A DNA stretch of 64,000 bases from Thermotogota bacterium (GCA_029780115.1 JAKOZG010000004.1:1-64000); one strand, 5' to 3'; positions 8,441 through 17,368 are shown, counted from the stretch's first letter. Translations and numbers: made by a program. The notes: generated by a model from the letters alone, not told the origin.

Positions 8441-9265
8441 TTATTTCTCACTCCCAACTGTTAACCCTTTAACCAAATTATTTTGTACTAAAAGCCCAAA
8501 TACTATCATTGGTATAACAGTTATTAAAGCTGCTGCACTCATTACACCCCAATCCACATTTTTTTCACTTACAAACATATTAACAAGAACAGGTAAAGTA
8601 CGTGTTTCTTGACCCGTTAATACTAAAGCAAATAAAAACTCATTCCAAGATATGAGAGCACATAGAATAGATGTTGCTGAAATTCCCGGTAAAACTAAAG
8701 GAAGAACAATTTTTGTCAAGGCTTCAAATCTTGTACATCCGTCTATTCTTGCAGCTTCTTCTAAAGATTCTGGAATTTCCGAAAAGAATCCTTGCATCAT
8801 CCAAACAGCAAAAGGTACACTGAAAAAAGAACAAGCAATAATAATTGGTATATATGTTCCTGAAAGGTTAAGGTAACGTGATATCAAGAAAAAAGGCAAG
8901 ACCATAACAACTGGTGGTGTCATACGAGCCAATAATATAATAAAAGACAAAAGATTAGCATGTTTCCAATTAAATCTTGCAAGTCCATAAGCAGCAGGAA
9001 TCCCAAAAATTAAAGCTAAAATTGTCGAAGATGTTGTAACTAATACACTATTGAAAAATGTTCTGACAAATTCAGCGTTACTGAAAAAGATCTTGTAATT
9101 TCTTAAAGTAAATTTTTCTGGGATCCATTTTGGAGGTATTGTAAATTGTTCTAAAGGTGCTTTGAAGGATGAAAAAATAATCCACACAAGTGGATAAAGA
9201 GTCCAAATTAAGGCTATGATTACAATTATCAACGATACGATCTTTATAATTATGTTTTTATTCAT
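8441..9265 (-). CDS. ABC sugar transporter permease, MalG/CUT1 family
   Basis: 274-residue inner-membrane permease with six predicted membrane helices. The EAA loop EAARIDGCTRFEALTKIVLPLVLPG (around residues 184-208) is the docking site for the ATPase. It overlaps the upstream permease gene by 8 nt, indicating translational coupling. No ATPase gene is in the operon; Thermotogota CUT1 systems often borrow a shared MsmK-like ATPase. Substrate unknown, but the neighbouring nucleoside phosphorylase makes a nucleoside or its sugar possible. Confidence 0.9.
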   Translation of the reverse strand: MNKNIIIKIVSLIIVIIALIWTLYPLVWIIFSSFKAPLEQFTIPPKWIPEKFTLRNYKIFFSNAEFVRTFFNSVLVTTSSTILALIFGIPAAYGLARFNWKHANLLSFIILLARMTPPVVMVLPFFLISRYLNLSGTYIPIIIACSFFSVPFAVWMMQGFFSEIPESLEEAARIDGCTRFEALTKIVLPLVLPGISATSILCALISWNEFLFALVLTGQETRTLPVLVNMFVSEKNVDWGVMSAAALITVIPMIVFGLLVQNNLVKGLTVGSEK

Positions 9266-10142
9266 TGCTATCCCATCCTATCAATTTCATATAAATTAAA
9301 GTAAAAATTATTGCGAGAAAAAAAGAAATCAAATTGATTGTGGAAGAATATCCCATTTGATAAGATTGAAAAGCTAATCTATAACCATAAAAAGACAGAG
9401 TTTCTGTGGCTGAGCCCGGCCCACCGCCGGTCATAATAAAAATAGTGTCAAATACTCTGAGTGATGTTAAAGTCCTTATTACAACAGCTACCATTATGGA
9501 AGGCCTAAGTAAAGGTAAAGTTATATAGAAAAACCTTTGTATGGCTGAAGCTCCATCCACATATGCTGCTTCATAAGGTTCTTGTGGAAGTGCTTTTAAA
9601 CCGGCTAATAAGACCAAAGTTACAAAGGGTGTGTATTCCCAAACATCTGCCATGATTATCATAAACATTGCTGTTGTTGGATTAGCTAATAAAGGGTTTT
9701 CAGTTATTGATGTTAAACCAAGATTGATTAAAAAATGAGGTAAAGGCCCATAATCATTATTCACAATAAATTTCCATGCAAAGCCTACAACAACAGGAGC
9801 TATCATAAAAGGTATAAGTATTATCGACTGGACTATCTTCCATCCTTTAAATTCAGTGTTTAGGGAGAGCGCTAATGAAAAACCAAAAATTAATTCCAAA
9901 AGAACAGAAATAATTACAAAATAAAAAGTCCTTCCAATGGTTTCCCATGTAAAGGGATCTTTTAAAGCTTGTAAGTAATTTTTAAATCCTACAAACTTTA
10001 TTCCCAAATCCGGTCTCAGAAGATTCCAAGAGAAAAATGAAATTACTAAAGTGTATATAATTGGTATCAAAAAAATTACTAATATAAAAAGAAGAGACGG
10101 TAGAATATATTGTATATGATTAAAGTTTTTTCTTTCTGACAA
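9258..10142 (-). CDS. ABC sugar transporter permease, MalF/CUT1 family
   Basis: 294-residue partner permease with six hydrophobic segments and the EAA loop EPYEAAYVDGASAIQRFFYITLPLL. The start is TTG at 10142, nine nt after AGGAGG; no ATG in frame is better placed. A stem-loop separates it from the upstream binding-protein gene, as in the other transporter operons here. Confidence 0.9.
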   Translation of the reverse strand: MSERKNFNHIQYILPSLLFILVIFLIPIIYTLVISFFSWNLLRPDLGIKFVGFKNYLQALKDPFTWETIGRTFYFVIISVLLELIFGFSLALSLNTEFKGWKIVQSIILIPFMIAPVVVGFAWKFIVNNDYGPLPHFLINLGLTSITENPLLANPTTAMFMIIMADVWEYTPFVTLVLLAGLKALPQEPYEAAYVDGASAIQRFFYITLPLLRPSIMVAVVIRTLTSLRVFDTIFIMTGGGPGSATETLSFYGYRLAFQSYQMGYSSTINLISFFLAIIFTLIYMKLIGWDSNE

Positions 10143-10165
10143 ATTGAGAATCCTCCTTTTGAACT

Positions 10166-10191
10166 AAAAGCCCCGAACCAATGGGGCTTTT
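10166..10191. terminator. Stem-loop between binding-protein and permease genes
   Basis: AAAAGCCCC (10166-10174) pairs perfectly with GGGGCTTTT (10183-10191). For leftward transcription the stem ends in a T-tract, so it can act as a partial terminator and 3' stabiliser that raises binding-protein mRNA over permease mRNA. Confidence 0.75.
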
Positions 10192-10193
10192 AT

Positions 10194-11480
10194 TCAATAA
10201 TAACCGTGTTCTTTCATCAATTTATATACCCCATCAGCAGCGTCATTTAGAGCTCTTTCGGCAGTTTTTGAGCCACTTAAATATTCAGAAACTGCAGGAG
10301 CGATGTAATCATTTATAATAGAATTACCTTCCGGAATTAGGGGCACCATAGGCGTAGGAATAGAATTTTCCATAGCTTCTGAAAACCCTTCTAACCAAGG
10401 AAATTTTGCTCTTAATTCTTCGTCATTTATTGAAGAAAATCTTGCTGGTATATTACCATAAGGTGCTGCTTTAACTTCATTTTTAGTATCTGTTACAAAC
10501 TTTATCCATTGTAGTGCTTGATCCTTGTTTTTACTTGCTGAGCTAATAGTGAAACCCCATGAAATATACAACATTGGTAATTTTTCATTTTTCAATTCTT
10601 CTGGCCTTGGAAATCCAACAAAAGAAGCTTTACCAACAACTCTTGAGGTTTCTGGATTTTCAGTATACAACATTGCTGTAGTCCAAATCTCAGCCATTGC
10701 ACTTCTACCTTGGGTAAATTCTGTCAAAGCGTCTTGAAAAACATAAGTTTTAGCTGAAGGATTTGCATATTTAAACATTTCTCCAACCTCTTGCAATGCT
10801 TCAATTCCTTCCTTTGAATTAAAGATGGGCTTCATTTCCGAATCCAATAGATTCCCACCTCTTGCCCATAATCGTTGTAAAAAGTGTGTCGCAAGGAATA
10901 TGCTTCTTTGTCCCATCAGTGTTACTCCATACAATTCTGGGGGACGATAGAAAAACTCAGCAATATCTCTATATTGTTCGAGAGTTTTAGGGGGAACAAG
11001 CTCATATCCATATTGTTCTTGGAAAGCTGCTTTTTCCTTAGGATCATTGAACAGATCTGTACGATACACTATTCCTCCCAGTTCATTCATATAAGGAATA
11101 TAGTACAAATTACCGTTTTGCCACCCATTATCTATTCCTGAAATATCTTCTAAATTTAATTCTTCGTATCCTGAGAGCTTGTTTAGTGGATAAATGTAAC
11201 TTGCTGTGGCAAGTGCTGGATACCAAAGCATAGAAATGTATGGTACATCAAAATCAACTCTTCCAGATGTAAAAGTTAGCATTAGTTGATCAAAGTAGTT
11301 TGAATACGGGAATTGCTGGATTGTGGCTTTTATTCCTGTTTCCTCCTGAAAGTCATTCATGACAGTTTTCCAAGCTTCGGTGTGAATTCCCACTTCACTC
11401 ACCAATTTCACTTGCGAAAAGATACTTGAAACAATAAGCAAACAAGCGAGCATTACCACAATAACTTTTCTTTTAACCAT
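10194..11480 (-). CDS. ABC transporter CUT1 sugar-binding protein
   Basis: 428-residue exported extracellular binding protein (family 1), with a signal peptide of about 24 residues (KRKVIVVMLACLLIVSSIFSQ). The ATG at 11480 is chosen because AGGAGGTG lies 6 nt upstream; the GTG farther upstream overlaps that ribosome site. The mature part has the usual FTSGRVDFDVPYIS and ALQWIKFVTDTKNEVK blocks. It heads the transporter part of the operon. Its 5' leader is copy 1 of the 205-bp repeat family, whose gene-proximal end lies 31 nt before the start codon. Substrate is unknown. Confidence 0.88.
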   Translation of the reverse strand: MVKRKVIVVMLACLLIVSSIFSQVKLVSEVGIHTEAWKTVMNDFQEETGIKATIQQFPYSNYFDQLMLTFTSGRVDFDVPYISMLWYPALATASYIYPLNKLSGYEELNLEDISGIDNGWQNGNLYYIPYMNELGGIVYRTDLFNDPKEKAAFQEQYGYELVPPKTLEQYRDIAEFFYRPPELYGVTLMGQRSIFLATHFLQRLWARGGNLLDSEMKPIFNSKEGIEALQEVGEMFKYANPSAKTYVFQDALTEFTQGRSAMAEIWTTAMLYTENPETSRVVGKASFVGFPRPEELKNEKLPMLYISWGFTISSASKNKDQALQWIKFVTDTKNEVKAAPYGNIPARFSSINDEELRAKFPWLEGFSEAMENSIPTPMVPLIPEGNSIINDYIAPAVSEYLSGSKTAERALNDAADGVYKLMKEHGYY

Positions 11481-11511
11481 TTTTAGCACCTCCTAATAAA
11501 GATTCACTTTG

Positions 11512-11719
11512 TACTCACTTTAGAAATCCCAAAACTTAAGTTTTGCCAATCTTTTAGTTTTAAATTTATTCAAAAATACCTCCCTACTTCTAATCCTCAT
11601 TAACTATGAATTTCTTTAGCCTTTTCGGTACTTGTACCAAGGGAGGGGTGAGGGCTTCGCCCTGGACACATTTTAAATTCAAAATTCTATTTTTAGAAAA
11701 TCTTCATTTCTAAAGTCCC
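11512..11719 (-). repeat. 205-bp leader repeat, copy 1 (intact)
   Basis: The 208-bp unit ends in imperfect inverted repeats: ACTTTAGAAAT at 11517 and ATTTCTAAAGT at 11706-11716. A perfect 15-bp direct repeat TAAAGATTCACTTTG flanks it (11497-11511 and 11720-11734), like a target-site duplication. Read in the direction of the downstream gene it contains the hairpins AGGGC/GCCCT and GGTAC/GTACC and a conserved GGGAGGTATTTTT. Its outer end also encodes the last residues and stop codon of the uridine phosphorylase gene. Confidence 0.8.
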
Positions 11720-12508
11720 TAAAGATTCACTTTGATACAATTTTTTAACAGCTTTTAAAGTAATGTCTATAGCGTTACTTGTTGCTTCTTTTATTAGATC
11801 TCTTGTAGTATCAGGAACACTTAAATCAACTTTTTCTTTCTTCGATTGCTTGAATCTATTAGCGTAACAAATTCCTATAAATCCAGATTTTATTCCTCTT
11901 AAGCTTGATACAACAAAAAGTGCTGAAGCTTCCATGTCCATAGAAATAACTCTACATCTACCCCATCTTTGAAAATATTCCGGATCTCTGTTGTAAAAGC
12001 AAGAATGGCTCCAATTTATTCCAGTCTTATAATTTATTTTTAACTCTTTTGAACTTAATGTAAGACTTAAATAAACTTCTGGTGAAGCTGTCGCGGGAAA
12101 ATTTTCATCTACATAATAATTGCTTGCACCATCATCTCTAACACAAGCGTAAGGAATTACGATATCTCCTTCCTCAATTTCTTCTTGCAATCCAGCAACA
12201 CTTCCGATTCTAATCAATACCTTTGCTCCTATGTTTATTAGTTCTTCATAAACTATACTTGCAGATGTACCTCCCATTCCTGTTGAAGTTACAGATACAG
12301 GGTAACCTTCATAATTTCCTGTATATGTTATCAAACCTCTATTTTCAGCAATTTTTTTAGGATTACTTATTTTTTCAACTATGCTTTGTACTCTTCCTTG
12401 ATCCCCAGGAACTATAACAATTGGCGCAATGTCTCCAGGACCACACTTTATATGGTATTGTCTTTGGTTTTCTAAACCATTTGGAAGTCTGAAATCTTGC
12501 TTAAACAC
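11693..12508 (-). CDS. Uridine phosphorylase-like nucleoside phosphorylase
   Basis: 271-residue PNP/UDP phosphorylase family enzyme: VPGDQGR (phosphate loop, residues 33-39), RIGSVAGLQ near 98, and SMDMEAS near 189 (ribose and phosphate contacts), all as in uridine phosphorylases. It cleaves a nucleoside with phosphate to give base and ribose 1-phosphate in the cytoplasm. The start is GTG behind AAAGGAGG. The last roughly seven residues (TLEMKIF) and the stop codon come from the end of the inserted repeat copy 1, so the native C-terminus has been replaced. It lies 21 nt downstream of the GntR gene, forming one operon. Confidence 0.85.
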   Translation of the reverse strand: MFKQDFRLPNGLENQRQYHIKCGPGDIAPIVIVPGDQGRVQSIVEKISNPKKIAENRGLITYTGNYEGYPVSVTSTGMGGTSASIVYEELINIGAKVLIRIGSVAGLQEEIEEGDIVIPYACVRDDGASNYYVDENFPATASPEVYLSLTLSSKELKINYKTGINWSHSCFYNRDPEYFQRWGRCRVISMDMEASALFVVSSLRGIKSGFIGICYANRFKQSKKEKVDLSVPDTTRDLIKEATSNAIDITLKAVKKLYQSESLGTLEMKIF

Positions 12509-12529
12509 TATTTTTCCTCCTTTTAAAAA

Positions 12530-13279
12530 TTAGATTTTTCTTCTGAACACACTTAATTTGAAAACAGAGGTATTTATATAATCCAAAGAATAAAGTAAAG
12601 GGATGTTATTCTCATCATAATGAACTTCTAAAAGAAGTGTTATAGCTTTTTTCTCAGGTACTTTTAAAAGATCAGAAAGATATTTATTTGCTTCTATTGC
12701 TTCTATTTCTGCAATAGCATGTTTTATAGGTCTCATAAAATACTTATCTAAAAAAGAAAAAATTTCTTCTTCTCTCGATTTTTCATTTTTTAAAACCGAA
12801 AGAATCGCTTCTCTTCCTCCCGGTATTCTATTAACTACCATGTATGTTTCTGCATATATTACTGGTATATCATCAGCGGTATAGAGCCTTTTGATTTTTA
12901 TTAAAGGTTCATTTTTGTCTATTTTCAATGTTTTAGAAATAGGAGGAGTTGCTTTCACTTCTTCAAATTCATTTAAAATAAGCTTAGGAGTTCTTCCAGA
13001 GGTGGATATAATGTTATATACCCCCCTTAAATAGTCCAACCCTGTTTGAACAATACCTTCCTTTTTTACTACGAACGTACCTAATCCCTGTTTTCTAATA
13101 ATTAAACCTTCTCTCTCCAAACTTACCAAAACTTCTCTAATTAATGTTCTGCTTACCCCAAAATTATTACACAGTTCTTGCTGAGAAGGAATTTTGTATC
13201 CTTCTGGAAGCTGCAAAATCTCTTTCCTTAGTTCGCTCAAAACTTCCTTAAATAACGATCTCCCTGCTTTTGAAAACAT
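12530..13279 (-). CDS. GntR-family (HutC/UTRA) transcriptional regulator
   Basis: 249 residues. An N-terminal winged helix-turn-helix (about 8-75; IPSQQELCNNFGVSRTLIREVLVSLEREGLI) is followed by a UTRA ligand-binding domain (about 95-245). It is the first gene of the cluster with the nucleoside phosphorylase and CUT1 transporter and probably controls it in response to a sugar or nucleoside ligand. The ATG follows GAGGAGG. Its leader contains repeat copy 2, whose proximal end lies 27 nt from the start codon and creates a TATAAT at the junction. Confidence 0.88.
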   Translation of the reverse strand: MFSKAGRSLFKEVLSELRKEILQLPEGYKIPSQQELCNNFGVSRTLIREVLVSLEREGLIIRKQGLGTFVVKKEGIVQTGLDYLRGVYNIISTSGRTPKLILNEFEEVKATPPISKTLKIDKNEPLIKIKRLYTADDIPVIYAETYMVVNRIPGGREAILSVLKNEKSREEEIFSFLDKYFMRPIKHAIAEIEAIEANKYLSDLLKVPEKKAITLLLEVHYDENNIPLLYSLDYINTSVFKLSVFRRKI

Positions 13280-13305
13280 TTATCAACCTCCTCGTACTAA
13301 TATTA

Positions 13306-13514
13306 TACTCACTTTAGAAATTCCAAAATCCTCATTATATATATATTTTAGAATTGATTTTTTTACAAAATACCTCCTCAGTTCTAATCCTCACTAATTC
13401 TGAATTTTTTTAACTTTTTGGTACTTGCACCGAAGGAGAAGGGGGAGGGTTCCGCCCTGGACCCATTTTAAATTCAAAATAACATTTTTAGAAAATATTT
13501 ATTTCTAAAGTCCT
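13306..13514 (-). repeat. 205-bp leader repeat, copy 2 (intact)
   Basis: 209 bp, clearly similar to copy 1 along its full length (ends TACTCACTTTAGAAATTCC and ATTTCTAAAGTCC; core CACCGAAGGAG and GCCCTGGACCCATTTTAAAT). It is flanked by a perfect 11-bp direct repeat TACTAATATTA (13295-13305 and 13515-13525). The GGTAC/GTACC hairpin is kept with a G-T wobble (GGTGC/GTACC in gene orientation). Confidence 0.8.
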
Positions 13515-13796
13515 TACTAATATTAATAAAATATATATCTTATATTAAAATTAAATAACATATCATACGTCATATCTTTCATTTTATTATAACTTTTTCT
13601 TCTTTATTTAGCAAATTTGACTATCTGTAATCTGAGGTGATTAAAGTAAATTATAGCTTTCTAATAACGATTATGATAAAATTTCTTAAGAATTGCCTTT
13701 CTTATATCTAATTAACTCTTTTTAAAAATATTTATGCTATAATGAGTAAAATAATCTTCGAAATTGAAAAAATTAGCGATTATGGAGGCAGAGGGC
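13515..13796. other. Intergenic region before the FAH-family gene
   Basis: AT-rich sequence between repeat copy 2 and the rightward FAH gene. Apart from the extended -10 promoter near its right end I see no further feature. Confidence 0.4.
13735..13743 (+). promoter_or_regulatory. Extended -10 promoter of the FAH-family gene
   Basis: TGCTATAAT is a perfect TGnTATAAT extended -10 element, 54 nt before the start codon. No good -35 hexamer is visible. Confidence 0.55.
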
Positions 13797-14549
13797 ATGA
13801 AATACGTCAGATTCATGAAAGATACTATAATCAGTTATGGAATTTTAGAAGAAGAAAAAATTCAAGTTATCAAGGGAGATATATTTAATGAGTTCGAAAT
13901 AACTAATGAAGTATATCACCTATCAGAAGTAAAGCTATTGCACCCATGCACTCCAAGTAAAATAGTATGTGTTGGTTTAAATTATCGTGATCATGCCGAA
14001 GAAATGAAAGATAAACTACCAACGGAGCCAATCATTTTTATAAAACCTTCGACTGCTGTCATTAGTCCTCTCGATAATATTATCTATCCTTCAATGAGTA
14101 GGCAAGTAGATTATGAAGCAGAGTTGGGTGTAATAATTAAAAACAAGGCAAGAAATCTAGAAATAGAAGAAGTAAATAAACATATTTTTGGTTATACATG
14201 TTTCAATGATGTAACTGCACGTGATTTACAAAAGAAAGATGGGCAATGGACCCGTGCCAAATCGTTTGATACATTTGCGCCATTTGGACCTTTTATTACA
14301 ACAGATATAAATGCCAACAATTTAGATATACAACTTTTATTAAATGGTGAAATAAAACAAAATTCCAATACCAATTGTATGATATTCTCTGTAGAAGAAC
14401 TTATTAGTTTTATCTCAAAAATAATGACTCTTTTACCAGGAGATGTTATAGCAACAGGAACGCCTTCAGGTGTAGGACAAATGAAAATTGGAGACAAAGT
14501 GGAAGTCAAAATAGAAAGAATCGGCACTTTGATTAATTATATTATGTAA
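13797..14549 (+). CDS. FAH-family (fumarylacetoacetate hydrolase-like) enzyme
   Basis: 250 residues. I start at the ATG at 13797 because GGAGG lies 8 nt upstream; the frame extends farther only through an unsupported TTG. Conserved blocks are CVGLNYRDHAEEM, the metal-binding Glu pair in VDYEAELGVII, the NDVTARDLQ block and RAKSFDTFAPFGPF, ending with PGDVIATGTPSGVG. These place it with YcgM/FAHD1-type acylpyruvases and oxaloacetate tautomerases. It probably uses Mg2+ to cleave or tautomerise a short 2-oxo acid in the cytoplasm. It stands alone between an own promoter and the convergent era gene; exact substrate cannot be read from sequence. Confidence 0.85.
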   Translation: MKYVRFMKDTIISYGILEEEKIQVIKGDIFNEFEITNEVYHLSEVKLLHPCTPSKIVCVGLNYRDHAEEMKDKLPTEPIIFIKPSTAVISPLDNIIYPSMSRQVDYEAELGVIIKNKARNLEIEEVNKHIFGYTCFNDVTARDLQKKDGQWTRAKSFDTFAPFGPFITTDINANNLDIQLLLNGEIKQNSNTNCMIFSVEELISFISKIMTLLPGDVIATGTPSGVGQMKIGDKVEVKIERIGTLINYIM

Positions 14550-14579
14550 TTATCTGTTAGCCTTTCTTGAATCTTTAAT

Positions 14580-15521
14580 CTATCTTGTCGCTTTTTTATT
14601 AACTTTTCTTATAGCTTCTTCATTGTATCCCATTACTTTATTTAATATGTTTTCATTATCTCTCCATTTCTCTCTTACCTTTACATATAGATCAAGATAA
14701 ACCTTTGTTTCAAATAATTCTTCAATATCTTTTCTTGCAAGTTCTCCAATTTTTTTTATCATGTTTCCGTTCTTTCCGATAATTATAGGTTTTTGACTCT
14801 CTCTTTCAACATATATTTCTGCTCTTACATACAAAACTCCATTCTCTCTTTCTTTCAATTCCTCTACTACGACGCCAGTTGAATGGGGAATCTCCTCTCT
14901 AGTTAGATTAAATACCTTTTCACGTATTATTTCAGAAATAATAAATCTAGAAGGCTTATCAATAATAATATCTTCAGGATAGTACTGTGGCCCATATGGT
15001 AAATGTCCAATAATTGCTAATTTAAGTTCAGAAAGATTTTCTCCCGTAACAGCTGAGACAGGAATACTTTCAACAATATTATTACAAACATCTTCTATTT
15101 GATTAATCATATTTTGGATGTAGCTTCTATCTCTAAGCTTGTCTATTTTATTAACAACTAATATAGTAGGAATATTAGAAGCATTGATTACCTCTGCTAC
15201 CCTCAAATCTGATTTTCTTATTCCTTCTGTTGCGTCGGTCACAAATAGTATCAAATCCACTCCTTCTAGAGCATGAACAGCAATATTGTACATATATTCT
15301 CCAATTTTTCTTAAAGGTTTATGTATCCCCGGTGTGTCCACAAAAACGATCTGATAATTATCTTCAGTTAAAATACAGTTGATTCGATTTCTTGTTGTTT
15401 GGGGTTTCTCAGACACAATAACAACTTTTTGACCCATTAATGCATTAATTAATGTAGATTTTCCTACATTTGGTTTTCCTGCAACAGTGACAAAACCACT
15501 TTTAAAATTATTTTGCTCCAT
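14580..15521 (-). CDS. era: GTPase Era
   Basis: 313 residues, slightly longer than E. coli Era. The G domain has G1 GKPNVGKST (residues 16-24), the switch region with conserved TTR, G3 DTPGIH and G4 NKID. The C-terminal KH domain carries the GKNGNMIKKIGELARKDIE motif that binds the 3' end of 16S rRNA. It acts in 30S subunit maturation at the membrane and cytosol. ATG after AGGAGG. Convergent with the FAH gene, 30 nt apart. Confidence 0.97.
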   Translation of the reverse strand: MEQNNFKSGFVTVAGKPNVGKSTLINALMGQKVVIVSEKPQTTRNRINCILTEDNYQIVFVDTPGIHKPLRKIGEYMYNIAVHALEGVDLILFVTDATEGIRKSDLRVAEVINASNIPTILVVNKIDKLRDRSYIQNMINQIEDVCNNIVESIPVSAVTGENLSELKLAIIGHLPYGPQYYPEDIIIDKPSRFIISEIIREKVFNLTREEIPHSTGVVVEELKERENGVLYVRAEIYVERESQKPIIIGKNGNMIKKIGELARKDIEELFETKVYLDLYVKVREKWRDNENILNKVMGYNEEAIRKVNKKATR

Positions 15522-16009
15522 ATTTTCCTCCTAAATTTAATAATCCAGGCGTTTTATTAAAACCAAAGTTTAATTATAAACTCTATTTTGGCAACGTGGC
15601 CAAGACAGTTTTTCAAACCTTTTTTGAAGTAATTAAAAGATAAACATGATGAATATGTTGAACATAGAGTAATTATATCATATTGTGTTGTTCTTAAGTT
15701 TTTATTTAATATAACTAATAAATTATTGACTCGAAACTTTACACAAAAATGATATAATAAAACTGAAATTTAATAATGTAATTTAACAAAATCTTTCAGA
15801 AAATATGGATTTTTTACCTACCATTTTTATTATTTCTTTCTTAATACAATATTTTAATCTTTCAAAAATTTATTCAAATGTCATTCAAATCATAATTTTG
15901 CCTTTCAATATTAACTAATTGAAATATATTTATTTTTTATTGTCTCATTAATATACTAAATATCGAATAAAAAGATTACCTTCCGAAATTAGAAAGGAGG
16001 TGAATCAAA
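15522..16009. other. Intergenic region between era and the degenerate ABC ATPase gene
   Basis: Very AT-rich and non-coding in all frames at any useful length. It holds one good extended -10 (15750-15758) and otherwise nothing recognisable; no terminator or repeat copy was found. Confidence 0.4.
15750..15758 (+). promoter_or_regulatory. Extended -10 promoter upstream of the ABC ATPase gene
   Basis: TGATATAAT matches TGnTATAAT exactly; a TTGACT lies 21 nt upstream, too far for an ideal -35. It would give a leader of about 245 nt for the gene at 16010. Confidence 0.45.
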
Positions 16010-17020
16010 ATGTTAAAGACATCTAATAAGTATGCTTTAAAATTGGAGAACGTATGTTCTCATGTTGGCGAGTTTGAACTTAAAAATATCTCGTTTGAAA
16101 TTGGTGGAGGAGACGTTTTATCGGTGTTAGGTCCTTCAGGATCGGGAAAAACTGTGCTTTTAAGGACTATCGCAGGTTTAATGAAATTAGATTCAGGCAA
16201 GATATTACTAGGAGGAGAAAGAATAGATGATTATTCTCCCAAAGATAGAAGGGTAGGATTCGTATTTCAGAATTATGCACTTTTTCCTCATCTTGATTCA
16301 AAACTAAATTTGGGATTTCCTTTGTATATAAGAGGTAAAAAGAAAAAAGAAGTTTATGTTGAAGCTACCAAAGCTGCTCAAGAATTAGATGGACTGCCAA
16401 ATTATTTAGAATTTAAACCAAGTGAGTTGCCTGAAGGTATGAAACAATTAATTGCCGTTGGGAGAGAAAAGTTAAACGAATGCAATTTATTACTTCTTGA
16501 TGAACCATTAAGTCAATTAGATAGGAAGTTACACGTTGAAATGAGGACCTTTTTAAAAAGGTTTATTTCAGATCTAGACAAAACGACCGTTGCGGTTTTT
16601 AGCGATCCTGAGGATGCAGTAGCTCTAAGTGATTATATAATGATATTAGATAATGGTGAAATGTTGCAATTTGGAGAAACATTTGAAGTATATAATAATC
16701 CTATTAATATAAAAGTAATGGAGCTTTTAGCAAGACTTGGATTGAATGTAATAAATGCCGAAATCATTAATGGAAAAGCTTTTAATACTTTTCCTGTAAA
16801 TCTTCCTGATGGATTGTATAAATTTTGTTTTAGACCTGAAGAAATTGAATTAAGTCATAAAGGGTTAGAAGTCATATCGTATCAAAGTTATATTTATGAT
16901 TCTTCACGTAAGTTGGTAGATTGCGATTTTAATGGTGAAACTCTCAAACTTTTAGTTCATAAGAGCACCCCTCATAAATTTAAATTTATTCCAACAAATC
17001 CGAAGTTTTTCAATATATAG
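16010..17020 (+). CDS. Degenerate UgpC/MalK-type ABC ATPase
   Basis: 336 residues, start ATG behind AGAAAGGAGGTG. Walker A GPSGSGKT (41-48), Q-loop FVFQNYALFPHL (84-95) and Walker B LLLLDEP (160-166) are intact. The ABC signature that should read LSGGQ is LPEGM (140-144), and the H-loop residue, normally His after Walker B, is Ser198 in VFSDPEDA. A short OB-like regulatory domain (about 240-330) follows as in MalK/UgpC. It sits upstream of a UgpBAE-like transporter and probably energises it, but may need a second, canonical ATPase partner. Either a real asymmetric ATPase or an enzyme on the way to losing activity. Confidence 0.8.
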   Translation: MLKTSNKYALKLENVCSHVGEFELKNISFEIGGGDVLSVLGPSGSGKTVLLRTIAGLMKLDSGKILLGGERIDDYSPKDRRVGFVFQNYALFPHLDSKLNLGFPLYIRGKKKKEVYVEATKAAQELDGLPNYLEFKPSELPEGMKQLIAVGREKLNECNLLLLDEPLSQLDRKLHVEMRTFLKRFISDLDKTTVAVFSDPEDAVALSDYIMILDNGEMLQFGETFEVYNNPINIKVMELLARLGLNVINAEIINGKAFNTFPVNLPDGLYKFCFRPEEIELSHKGLEVISYQSYIYDSSRKLVDCDFNGETLKLLVHKSTPHKFKFIPTNPKFFNI

Positions 17021-17282
17021 AAGTATTTAAAAAATCGGCAATTTAATATCTATTGTTACAAGTGATAAAAGTCACCTTAGATATTAAAAATTTGTTCATT
17101 AAAAGTATATTATGAAAAAACTATGAAAAAACTATAATGAAAAGAAAGAGTAAAATTTATCGGTTTGTGTTTATACTTTTTAATCTTTGCTTAAAATAAA
17201 CGAAAAATTACGATTTTCTTATTTATTGACATATATTAGCCCATATTTACTTTCGATTATTCTTAAAAGCTCTTAAACGAGT

Positions 17283-17311
17283 TTGACTTTTCCTGTGATT
17301 ACAGTTAAAAT
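17283..17311 (+). promoter_or_regulatory. Promoter of the ugpB-like operon
   Basis: TTGACT (17283-17288), 17-nt spacer, TAAAAT (17306-17311). The same TTGACT-17-TAAAAT arrangement recurs at 21893-21921 before the lipase-like gene. Transcription would start near 17318 and pass through the attenuator. Confidence 0.6.
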
Positions 17312-17368
17312 ATTATTGCCTAGTATTGTATTTAGTAACGCATTAATAAATAAAAGCTAAATAACAAA

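Noticed and set aside
11512-11719. Leader peptide starting at a TTG after GGGAGGT inside repeat copy 1 (17 codons)
   Set aside because: The frame is not kept in copies 2-5 (copy 2 has an immediate stop), so the conserved GGAGG box is not explained by a peptide.
13306-13514. Repeat as a CRISPR or intact insertion sequence
   Set aside because: Single dispersed units, no spacer periodicity and no transposase frame; only short inverted ends.
15729-15758. Full -35/-10 promoter TTGACT...TATAAT before the ABC ATPase
   Set aside because: The spacer is 21 nt, so I kept only the extended -10 element.
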